Shown here one piece after another: positions 7,809 through 14,720 of a DNA stretch of 16,074 nucleotides. The position numbers and the translations under genes were made by a program. Location of the stretch: positions 1 through 16,074 of the forward strand of contig DAOUEM010000285.1 of assembly GCA_034430555.1 (NCBI GenBank). Direction: 5' to 3'. How positions within the stretch are numbered: the stretch's first letter is position 1; every line of letters begins with the position of its first letter. The stretch is from DAOTXK01 sp034430555 (GTDB taxonomy: Bacteria > Chloroflexota > Anaerolineae > Aggregatilineales > Ch27). The notes beneath the pieces were generated by a model. It searched no databases and had not been told where the DNA came from. It worked only from the letters and a program-made list of their open reading frames with translations.

Positions 7809-8153
7809 TCAGTCTTGTTCAAACCCGTAATTCTCAAACTTGAGCGTCCGGCTGTTTTCAGTCACCGTACGCATCGTGTCTTGCTCAAACCCTTCGCGCC
7901 GATAAGCGGTGATCTCCAGCGACACCTCGACCTCGCAGCCCGTTAAGGCTGTGAGGTGCTGCAAGACCCTATCGACAATGGTGCCCATATCACTGACTGC
8001 TCGCCGCGCGTTCAGCTGGACCCTGCCGTGATAACGCTTATGGGACACCGTCGGCGGTGCGGCTGTTGTGTTCCTCGGGAGATACGGGAGGCGAGTGATT
8101 GGAGGTTCGAAAACAGCCGAATGGCTTGGCTCTGGTCTCTCAGATTCAATCAA
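7809..8153 (-). pseudogene. C-terminal remnant of a DUF499/COG1483-type AAA+ ATPase
   Basis: Residues about 31-110 of this frame (8063 to about 7824) carry the C-terminal signature of large DUF499 ATPases: PPTVSHKRYHGRVQLN, then DRVLQHLTALTGCEVEVSLE and MRTVTENSRTLKFENYGFE. Full-length members have roughly a thousand residues and occur with DUF1156 methylases in putative phage-defence loci. Only about 80 C-terminal residues survive. The first 30 residues come from the adjacent repeat (TTG at 8153) and do not look like the family. The gene has therefore been cut, and its stump now sits behind repeat copy B. Function is lost. The family call rests on remembered motifs, so it is less certain than the fact of truncation. 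Confidence 0.6.
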
Positions 8154-8205
8154 TCATGGGGAAGGGATACCGCTTTTCGCTTGTATTGTGATTATGTCTC
8201 ACATA
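8108..8205 (-). repeat. Right copy (B) of the diverged ~100-bp direct repeat
   Basis: This is the partner of 2526-2625, in the same orientation. On the minus strand it holds a -10-like CATAAT (8191-8196), the identical 17-base block (8131-8147), and a hairpin AGCC-AUUC-GGCU (8115-8126) followed by four T. The hairpin differs in sequence from copy A, but a stem followed by a T-run is kept in both. It precedes the DUF499 remnant and lies back-to-back with the hsdM leader. Confidence 0.6.
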
Positions 8206-8254
8206 AAGTAGTGAATATTAGCCAACATTGTAAGCAATTTTCTCACGAGGCCAC

Positions 8255-9763
8255 ATGGTTCATCAAAGCCAGAAGATCACCCTCTCTCGACTTGAGTCAC
8301 AACTTTGGGAAGCGGCCAATATTTTACGTGGCCCGGTTGATGCTGCTGACTTTAAAAGCTATATCATCCCTTTGCTTTTCTTCAAACGAATATCCGATGT
8401 CTACAAAGAAGAGTGGGAACGTGCACGCGAAGAATCTGGCGGTGATGAGGAATATGCCAGATTCGCAGAAAATCACCGTTTTCAGATACCGCTAGGCTGC
8501 TCTTGGGATAGTGTACGGACAAGGTCGTCTGATATAGGACGGGCACTTCAATTTGCGTTTCGTGACATCGAAAAAGAAAACCCCGACACATTGTACGGCA
8601 TCTTTGGCGATGCGCAGTGGACGAACAAAGAGCGTCTATCTGATGCTTTACTTCGTGACTTGATTGAGCACTTTTCTCAGCTTTACCTTGCCAACGGCAA
8701 CATAAGCACAGATATCCTCGGCCAAGCCTATGAGTATCTGATAAAACAATTCGCAGATGCTACCAACAAGAAGGCCGGCGAGTTCTATACCCCACGCAGC
8801 ATCGTCGCCTTGATGATCAATATCCTCAATCCGCAAGAAGGAGAAACGATATACGACCCAGCTTGTGGGACTGGCGGGATGCTTCTCGAAGCGATTAACC
8901 ACGTCCGAGAATCCGGCGGGCAGGTTAACACGCTTTTTGGCAGGTTGTACGGTCAGGAAAAGAACCTGACAACCTCAAGCGTAGCTCGCATTAACTTGCT
9001 GCTGCACGGCATTGAAGACTTCAACATTGTGCGGGGTGACACCCTGAGACAGCCGGCGTTCTATCATCCTTCCGGCGGACTTCAGCAGTTCGACATTGTC
9101 ATCGCCAATCCCCCTTTCTCACTGCAAAACTGGGGGGATGACGTGTGGCTCAATGACCCGTACGGACGTAATTTCGCAGGCATGCCACCTTCCAAGAATG
9201 GTGACTTCGCCTGGGTGCAGCACATGATACGATGTATGCACCCGGAGACAGGGCGGATGGCTGTCGTCCTGCCACACGGTGTGCTTTTCCGGGGTGGAAA
9301 AGAGGGAGATATCCGGCGAAAGTTATTGGAGATGGACCTGCTTGACACGGTCATCGGACTTGGCCCGAATTTGTTCTATGGCACCGGATTGGCGGCGTGT
9401 ATCCTGATCTTCCGCGCCAATAAACCTGAGTACCGTCGGGAAAAGGTGCTATTCATCGACGCTTCCGAACTCTACCGCAGTGGTCGCAACCAGAACACGC
9501 TCGAGCCAGAGCACTCCGACCAGATACTCGCCTGGTATCAGGGATATGGGGAAGTTGAGGGTAAAACCTACGTTGCTACTCTCAATGAAATCGCCGACAA
9601 CGACTGGAACCTCAACATCCCACGTTATGTTGAACCGATCATCGAGGAAGAGACGATCACCGTCGAGGAAGCAATCGATGACCTCAAAATGGCCTTGGGC
9701 GATGCTTACCAGGCTGAAGAGCACCTGAAGCACCTGTTGAGACAATCGGGGTTGATGGAATGA
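8255..9763 (+). CDS. hsdM: Type I restriction-modification methylase subunit M (first copy)
   Basis: HsdM transfers a methyl group from S-adenosylmethionine to adenine N6 in the site chosen by HsdS. This 502-residue protein has the HsdM N-terminal helical domain (LESQLWEAANILRG, LLFFKRISDVY), the family hallmark YGIFGDAQWTNKERL, a conserved GEFYTPRS, SAM-binding motif I DPACGTGGM (201-209) and catalytic motif IV NPPF (285-288). The length is normal and no residue appears lost. The ATG at 8255 has a weak GAGG before it. The stop overlaps the next start as ATGA (9760-9763). Codon use is visibly less GC-rich than in the second hsdM, suggesting a different origin. No hsdR is in the window and hsdS downstream is broken, so restriction is unlikely from this locus alone. 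Confidence 0.95.
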   Translation: MVHQSQKITLSRLESQLWEAANILRGPVDAADFKSYIIPLLFFKRISDVYKEEWERAREESGGDEEYARFAENHRFQIPLGCSWDSVRTRSSDIGRALQFAFRDIEKENPDTLYGIFGDAQWTNKERLSDALLRDLIEHFSQLYLANGNISTDILGQAYEYLIKQFADATNKKAGEFYTPRSIVALMINILNPQEGETIYDPACGTGGMLLEAINHVRESGGQVNTLFGRLYGQEKNLTTSSVARINLLLHGIEDFNIVRGDTLRQPAFYHPSGGLQQFDIVIANPPFSLQNWGDDVWLNDPYGRNFAGMPPSKNGDFAWVQHMIRCMHPETGRMAVVLPHGVLFRGGKEGDIRRKLLEMDLLDTVIGLGPNLFYGTGLAACILIFRANKPEYRREKVLFIDASELYRSGRNQNTLEPEHSDQILAWYQGYGEVEGKTYVATLNEIADNDWNLNIPRYVEPIIEEETITVEEAIDDLKMALGDAYQAEEHLKHLLRQSGLME

Positions 9764-11259
9764 GTCAGTTGTCGTTACCGCTTGAGCCTATCTCCCAGCA
9801 GCAGCTTGAGTCCTATCTCTGGGGCGCGGCGAACCTGCTGCGCGGCCACATGGATGCCGGCGACTACAAGCAGTTCATCTTCCCGCTGCTGTTCTTCAAG
9901 CGGTTATGCGACATCTACGACGAAGAGCGTGAGGAAGCCGTCGAGTTATACGGGGAAGACTTCGCCGAGGATCACCGTTTCCAGATACCTGAAGGGGCAC
10001 ATTGGGAAGACGTCCGGCAGCAGGCCAGCAACGTAGGCAGCGCCATTCAAGACGCGATGCGGGCCATCGAGACCGCCAACCAGGACCAGCTTTACGGCAT
10101 CTTTGGCGATGCGCAGTGGACCAACAAGGAGCGCCTGCCGGATCACCTGCTGCGTGACATGATGGAGCACTTCGGCCAGCACAAGCTGACGCTGGCCAAC
10201 GTGCCCGAGGACGAACTCGGCCAGGCGTATGAGTTTCTCATCAAGAAGTTCGCCGACGACAGCGGCCACACCGCCGCCGAATTCTACACCAACCGCACTG
10301 TCGTCCACCTGATGACGTTGATGCTCGAACCGCAGCCGGGTGAATCCATCTGCGACCCAACGTGCGGCTCAGGCGGTATGCTGCTCTCCTGCGTGGCGGA
10401 GCTGCAGCGGCAGGAAAAAGAGTGGCGCAACGTCAAACTCTACGGGCAGGAGATCAACCTGCTGACCTCGTCCATCGCCCGCATGAACCTGTTCCTGCAC
10501 GGCATCGAGGACTTCCGCATCGTGCGCGCGGACACGCTGGCCCAACCGGCGTTTTTCGATGCTGACGGGCTGATGTTGTTCGACGTGTGCCTGGCCAATC
10601 CCCCCTACTCGATCAAGCAGTGGGACCGCGACGCCTTCGCCGAAGACCCCTACGGGCGCAACCTGTACGGCACACCGCCCCAGGGGCGCGCCGACTACGC
10701 CTTCTTCCAGCACATCATCGCCAGCCTGAAGCCGGATACCGGGCGCTGCGCAATTCTGTTCCCGCATGGCGTGCTGTTCCGCGACGAAGAGCAGGACATG
10801 CGCCGCAAGCTGGTCGAGGATGACGTGGTGGAGTGCGTGCTGGGGTTGGGACCGAACCTTTTCTACAACTCGCCGATGGAGGCGTGTGTGGTCGTCTGCC
10901 GGATGAACAAGCCGCCGGCGCAGCGCGGCAAAATCCTGTTCATCAACGCCATCAACGCAATCATCCGGGAACGAGCAGAGAGCCGGCTGACTGACAAACA
11001 CCAGCAAAAGATACTCGATGCCTATCACGATCTGGCCGACAATGAGCACTTCTCGCGGATGGTCGACATCGACGAGATCGCCGGCAACAACTACAGCCTG
11101 AACATCGCGCTTTACGTGCGGCCCGAGGACGCCAACAACAACGGCCCGCAAAAGCCGCTGCACGAGGTGATCGCCGACTGGCAGCGCAGTTCCATTGCAT
11201 TGCGCGCTTCGATGGATGAGCTTTTCGCGACGTTGGAGGAGGCCGGGCTTGATGCCTAA
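9760..11259 (+). CDS. hsdM: Type I restriction-modification methylase subunit M (second copy)
   Basis: This is a 499-residue paralogue of the preceding gene with the same order of motifs: LESYLWGAANLLRG, LLFFKRLCDIYDEE, YGIFGDAQWTNKERL, AEFYTNRT, motif I DPTCGSGGM (199-207) and motif IV NPPY (280-283). It appears complete. Start ATG 9760 overlaps the previous stop by four bases, so translation is probably coupled. Its stop overlaps the hsdS start by eight bases, so this copy is the native partner of that hsdS. Two M subunits in one operon is not the usual M-S or R-M-S layout. They could form a mixed M1M2S enzyme, or the first could be a later acquisition. Confidence 0.95.
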   Translation: MSQLSLPLEPISQQQLESYLWGAANLLRGHMDAGDYKQFIFPLLFFKRLCDIYDEEREEAVELYGEDFAEDHRFQIPEGAHWEDVRQQASNVGSAIQDAMRAIETANQDQLYGIFGDAQWTNKERLPDHLLRDMMEHFGQHKLTLANVPEDELGQAYEFLIKKFADDSGHTAAEFYTNRTVVHLMTLMLEPQPGESICDPTCGSGGMLLSCVAELQRQEKEWRNVKLYGQEINLLTSSIARMNLFLHGIEDFRIVRADTLAQPAFFDADGLMLFDVCLANPPYSIKQWDRDAFAEDPYGRNLYGTPPQGRADYAFFQHIIASLKPDTGRCAILFPHGVLFRDEEQDMRRKLVEDDVVECVLGLGPNLFYNSPMEACVVVCRMNKPPAQRGKILFINAINAIIRERAESRLTDKHQQKILDAYHDLADNEHFSRMVDIDEIAGNNYSLNIALYVRPEDANNNGPQKPLHEVIADWQRSSIALRASMDELFATLEEAGLDA

Positions 11260-11470
11260 TCTGCCTGATGACTGGAACACCTATCGCTTTGACCAGATCG
11301 CGTTTAGCGTGGGCGAGCGTATTGACCCTGCCGATGCTGACGTGGATATCTACGTTGGGCTGGAGCACCTCGAACCGGAGTCGTTGCACATCCGCGAGTG
11401 GGGACATCCCAGCGATGTGACCGGAACCAAGCTCAGTTTCAGCGCTGGCGACATCATCTTCGGCAGGCGG
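11252..11470 (+). pseudogene. hsdS: Truncated hsdS (specificity subunit), first ~73 codons only
   Basis: ATG 11252 follows a strong GGAGGAGG (11235-11242) and overlaps the hsdM stop. The peptide begins MPNLPDDWNTYRFDQIA, and its end FSAGDIIFGRR resembles the start of the first target-recognition domain of many HsdS proteins, where RRAYQRK would be expected next. After base 11470 the frame runs to a stop at 11695, but that part is the antisense of the LuxR/NB-ARC gene. A normal HsdS has about 400 residues and two recognition domains, so sequence-specific methylation cannot be directed by this fragment. Confidence 0.8.
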
Positions 11471-11856
11471 GTCTTGCCCATCCCGCCCGGTGCCAGGATG
11501 GTGATCAGGCGGACCTCTGGGTCAGCCAGTAAGTCTGCCAGTTGGACCAGTTCCTGCTCACGTCCAATGAAAGGGGTTGTTTGGGCCGGTAGGTTGTGCG
11601 GCCAGTGGGTGGTCGCCTCCAAAGTATCAAGCAGGCCCAGTGTAGTAGCACGCTCGACCACCTGCTCGCGACCGCTCACGCCCAGCTTGTCGTAGATCTG
11701 GCGGTTGTACCACTTCACTGTACTGGTCGCGACCACCAGGCAATCAGCGATCTCGCGGTCGGACATACCCTCGGCCAGCAGCGCCAGGATGTCCGTTTCC
11801 CGCGGGGTGAACGGCTCAATAAACGGCTGTTCCTCGCCAGGAGATGGCTGGCCCAT
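11464..11856 (-). pseudogene. Truncated LuxR-type HTH / NB-ARC ATPase regulator
   Basis: ATG 11856 has a good ribosome site (GAGGAGGG, spacing about 4-6). The protein starts MGQPSPGEEQPFIEPFTP, then a LuxR/GerE helix-turn-helix (RETDILALLAEGMSDREIAD, TVKWYNRQIYDKLGV), a linker, and the start of an NB-ARC-type ATPase (TPFIGREQELVQLADLLAD). It is cut within Walker A at APGGMGKTRL, exactly where hsdS on the other strand also ends. Intact relatives in Chloroflexota are large signal-sensing regulators with C-terminal TPR or similar repeats. About 130 residues remain, enough for an intact DNA-binding domain. Past 11464 the open frame only mirrors hsdS. Confidence 0.8.
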
Positions 11857-12204
11857 ACAAGCCCTCCTCTGATGGGTAGTTTCATCTGCACGGCATGTCA
11901 GAATACGGCACTCGGAGAAGTCAATATGGAGCGGAATGGCCGAGCCAGCAGTGAGGAAAAGCGGGAAACACACAGAGCGATACTTAGCGTAGTTCTACAA
12001 TGACACCCTACAGGATGTCAAGAACCAGGGCCACTGATCCATTGGTACATCGAAGACCCCAGAACCGTTCCGATACCGGCGTGAGTAGGATCTCAGCCAC
12101 CGACCACCACCTTCCTGTCAGACCAGTAGCACATCTTTAGTGCCGCAGCTTTCATCGTTCCAGAACGGTTCCGGAGCCAGGTTGAAGACAACACCCTCCT
12201 GCTC
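11857..12204. other. Gene-less spacer
   Basis: No convincing gene was found. A 36-codon minus-strand frame (12228 to 12118) has no ribosome site. Two copies of a near-palindrome, CCAGAAC-S-GTTCCGR, lie at 12059-12073 and 12160-12174, with a relative at 7778-7792. The part just upstream of 11856 should carry the promoter of the truncated LuxR gene, but no clear -35/-10 pair is seen. Confidence 0.4.
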
Positions 12205-12608
12205 AAGGGGTGGGAGGTATGAGGTCATGGGCGATTACGGTATGATGCTGCCCAGAGCGCTTGACCATAGTCATGAGCAGTTCCGGCTTCTGTCCGATTT
12301 TCACCTAAGTTTCAGCCAAGTCCTTTATCCCCCACTGAATTGTTCTCAAACCTCATCACCCCAGCTATCCAACAACATCGTGCCCACTTCAGACCGCTGT
12401 TTTCCGGGAAACCCTGCTCTACAGGAGGTCACGATGTTGGTGAACTCTGCAAGTGATGAGGTCAGAGAATAATTCAGTGGGGAATAATCGAAATAGGTGA
12501 AGGGCACTCGAGAATCGAATAGGAAAAGGTGATATTTGTGGCTATGATCAGGCACTTTGCGCGGCATCATACCACGAGCACCCATGACTCTCAACTTCAG
12601 CCCTCTTG
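12205..12608. repeat. Large imperfect inverted repeat (~200-bp arms) centred at 12406
   Basis: The arm 12205-12405 is similar to the reverse complement of 12407-12608, at roughly two thirds identity and almost without gaps. Matching blocks include GTCATGGG and GGTATGATGC near the outer ends, CCCCACTGAATT and ACCTCATCAC in the middle, CAACATCGTG further in, and the palindrome TTTCCGGGAAA at the centre. The frames across the two arms encode related peptides (VMG..GMM.PR, DHSH, PLN.S.TSS), which confirms that the arms are copies of one unit. The arrangement could be two head-to-head copies of a small element, or a locus for a long hairpin RNA. There is no transposase gene inside. Confidence 0.75.
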
Positions 12609-12980
12609 AAATCCTCCTGGTCGCCCTCATCAGCATCGGCGTGTGCCTCTGGACGAAATACAGGAAGCGGGTGAGGCGGGAGTGGCGGAAACGGCGGCGG
12701 GGACTGCGCATCTTCGGGCATCATCATACGACCATCAGGTGCTGGTTGCGGCGAGGTGGGCAGTACAGTGCCCGCCTGCATGAGCGGCTGTTATTCCGTG
12801 TCGTGGTTGTCGGTCATCTCCAGCTCGATGAACTGGTGACCAGGGTCAAGCGGGAAACCGAGCGCATCTGGGTATGGACGGCGGTGGCCGCCAAGGTTCC
12901 TGCCGGTGTTCACGAGCGATGGACTCAACCAGTACTTCTATGGGCTGACCGCGCATTTCGGGTACTGGCACGAGCCGCAA
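12584..12980 (+). pseudogene. IS1-like (Chloroflexota-type) transposase relic with internal deletions
   Basis: Remnants of one transposase family are seen in order: a hydrophobic, then Arg-rich N-terminus from ATG 12584; RIFGHHHTTIRCWLRRGGQY and ARLHERL (from 12707); HLQLDELVTRVK and IWVWTAVAAKV. At 12899 the sequence changes frame to PVFTSDGLNQYFYGLTAHFG with YWHEP (to 12980). About 40 or more codons between WVW and PVFTSDG appear missing, and the zinc-ribbon region before RIFGH also appears deleted. The left part overlaps the right arm of the inverted repeat. The relic cannot be active. The family name is from memory of similar Chloroflexota proteins. Confidence 0.6.
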
Positions 12981-13068
12981 AATCCTCGCCCCACGGCTCT
13001 CCGTCGATTATCCCCCAGTCCTACGGCACTACCGTCTCCTGGGGTGGTCCCCTGACCCATAGTTGATT

Positions 13069-13097
13069 TTCGCAGGCATGCTATTATTCGATATACT
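13069..13097 (+). promoter_or_regulatory. Candidate promoter of the M24-RidA-LLM operon
   Basis: TTCGCA (13069-13074) and TATACT (13092-13097) are separated by exactly 17 bases. They match the sigma70 consensus at four and five positions. It lies 60 bases before the M24 start, with no other gene between. Confidence 0.45.
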
Positions 13098-13156
13098 TGA
13101 CGATAATTCATTTTTGGGCACCAGCAAAAGATACTGGTCAGGTGGAGTGTGACTGT

Positions 13157-14305
13157 ATGGATTATGATTCGCGTTTGGAATCCTTCCGGGAGTTGGCCGG
13201 GCAACAGGCCGATCTGATTTTTATACCGATATCCGCAGATTTACAGTATCTGACAGGCGTTCCCAGAGATTTTCCGAACTTTGGTGCTGTACTGCATCCT
13301 GGCGCGTGGATCGAAGGACTGTGGCTGGCACCATCGAAACAGCCCGTGCTTACCTTACCACGTATGACAGCCGAATTTGGCGGGCTGAGTGACAGCTCAA
13401 CCGTGGAACTGCGAATCCTGGGAGACTGGGATGATCCAACATTCCTGGTGAGAGATATGGTCAATCACTTCAAGTTGACCCACAGTAACCTGCGCATTGC
13501 GATCAGCGATCGAACATTGGGCGAGACGGTATCGAACCTCCACCTGCTGTATCCAAGGGCGACCTTCCTTTCAGCTACTGAACTGCTGCGCCCGCTGCGG
13601 ATGATCAAGCATGAAGACGAGATCGCGACGATGCGGCAGGCGGGGGCCATCACTGAGGCCGCATTTGCCGATGTGCTGCCAAGACTCAAATATGGGATGA
13701 CCGAGTTGGATATCATTGCTGAGGTCGATTTTCAACTCCGCCGCCACGGCGGGCTTGGCCCATCCTTTACAACAGCGCTTTACAACGTTGGGCCTAACCA
13801 CGAACTGATTTTTGGCCAACGCGAAACCAAGTGGCATCGCGAGTTGCAACCTCCCGTATCAATTCTGTTTGATTTTGGCGCGATTCATGAAGGCTATTGC
13901 TATGACTTTGGGCGGACAGTGGCTTTCGGCATCCCAGACGCGGCGTTCCAGCGCGTCTACGATCTGGTGATGCAGTCGCAGCGCGCCGGGATCGAAGCTA
14001 TGCGTGCAGATAACGTCACCGCAGAAGCGGTGGATGCCGCTGCCCGACAGGTGGTTGAGGAAGCTGGCTACGGCAAAGAGTTTCGCCATCGCCTCGGGCA
14101 TGGCATCGGGTTAGACGTACACGAGCCGCCATTCCTCACGAAAGGAGATGACACGGTTCTGCGCGAAGGGATGTTGTTCACAGTTGAACCCAGTATTCTT
14201 ATCTTTGGGCAGTGCTCGGCCCGGGTAGAGGATGTGGTCGTTGTTCGCCCGGACGGCGGCGAGCCCCTGACCACAGGCTTCCAAGGCCTGTACGTCGTGG
14301 AGTGA
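13157..14305 (+). CDS. M24-family metallopeptidase (Xaa-Pro peptidase/creatinase fold)
   Basis: This 382-residue protein has an N-terminal creatinase-like domain (LIFIPISADLQYLTGVPRDF) and a C-terminal pita-bread domain. All five metal ligands of the family are visible: Asp239 and Asp250 (LFDFGAIHEGYCYDFGRT), His315 (LGHGIGLDVHE), Glu344 (FTVEPS) and Glu358 (VEDVVVV). It therefore probably binds two Mn/Co-type ions and hydrolyses Xaa-Pro bonds or a related amide. Creatinase-type members lack the full ligand set, so a hydrolase with a dinuclear site is more likely. ATG 13157 is preferred because GGTGGAG lies nine bases upstream. A TTG at 13097 overlaps the -10 box. It is the first gene of a tight operon whose later members are oxidoreductases and RidA, suggesting that it acts on a small amide rather than on cell protein. 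Confidence 0.9.
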   Translation: MDYDSRLESFRELAGQQADLIFIPISADLQYLTGVPRDFPNFGAVLHPGAWIEGLWLAPSKQPVLTLPRMTAEFGGLSDSSTVELRILGDWDDPTFLVRDMVNHFKLTHSNLRIAISDRTLGETVSNLHLLYPRATFLSATELLRPLRMIKHEDEIATMRQAGAITEAAFADVLPRLKYGMTELDIIAEVDFQLRRHGGLGPSFTTALYNVGPNHELIFGQRETKWHRELQPPVSILFDFGAIHEGYCYDFGRTVAFGIPDAAFQRVYDLVMQSQRAGIEAMRADNVTAEAVDAAARQVVEEAGYGKEFRHRLGHGIGLDVHEPPFLTKGDDTVLREGMLFTVEPSILIFGQCSARVEDVVVVRPDGGEPLTTGFQGLYVVE

Positions 14306-14315
14306 GGAGGCCAGC

Positions 14316-14720
14316 GTGCAACGCCAGAACATATCCTCGGGAACCGTCTGGGAAGATATGGCGGGTTATTCGCGGGCAGTCCGCATGGGAAACCTCATCT
14401 GGGTTTCTGGTACAACTGCGACTAACGACGCAGGCGAGATCGTGGGCGAAGGCGATGTATACGCTCAGGCCCGTTATATTCTCCAGAAGATCGAGCGTGC
14501 GCTGTACACTGCGGGCGCGTCGCTATCTGATGTCGTGCGCACGCGTATCTACCTCACCGACGTTGCACGCTGGCAGGACGCAGCGCGGGCCCACGCGGAA
14601 GTCTTTGGCGACATTCGGCCAGCCAACACGCTGGTTGAGGTCAGCGGCCTCGTGGGCGGAGCGTATCTGGTAGAGATTGAAGCGGATGCCATGGTGCAGG
14701 ATCCCGGCGATGACGCTTAA
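14316..14720 (+). CDS. RidA/YjgF/UK114-family protein (non-canonical, no conserved Arg)
   Basis: The start is GTG 14316, with GAGGAGG six bases upstream (14303-14310). The protein has 134 residues and a typical trimeric RidA fold sequence: GYSRAVRMGNLIWVSGTT, QARYILQKIERAL, DVVRTRIYLTD, and the terminal LVEIEADAMV. RidA proteins deaminate enamine/imine intermediates using an arginine in PARS.VEV. Here the same place reads PANTLVEV, so Asn replaces the key Arg. That places it with the Rid subfamilies without demonstrated imine deaminase activity. It may protect or hydrolyse another reactive intermediate made by the neighbouring oxidoreductases, as RutC is proposed to do beside RutA. The gap to the M24 gene is 10 bases, and the 3' end overlaps the LLM start. 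Confidence 0.9.
   Translation: MQRQNISSGTVWEDMAGYSRAVRMGNLIWVSGTTATNDAGEIVGEGDVYAQARYILQKIERALYTAGASLSDVVRTRIYLTDVARWQDAARAHAEVFGDIRPANTLVEVSGLVGGAYLVEIEADAMVQDPGDDA

Noticed and set aside
7728..8495. Small plus-strand open frames before hsdM
   Set aside because: They run antisense to the DUF499 remnant or into hsdM in another frame. No ribosome sites or families were seen.
11596..12003. Plus-strand open frame covering the LuxR gene
   Set aside because: It is antisense to a clear LuxR/NB-ARC coding sequence and has no domain.
12140..12711. Two opposite-strand open frames (plus and minus) over the inverted repeat as genes
   Set aside because: Their peptide similarity is explained by the inverted repeat itself. 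Neither has a ribosome site or a recognisable family.
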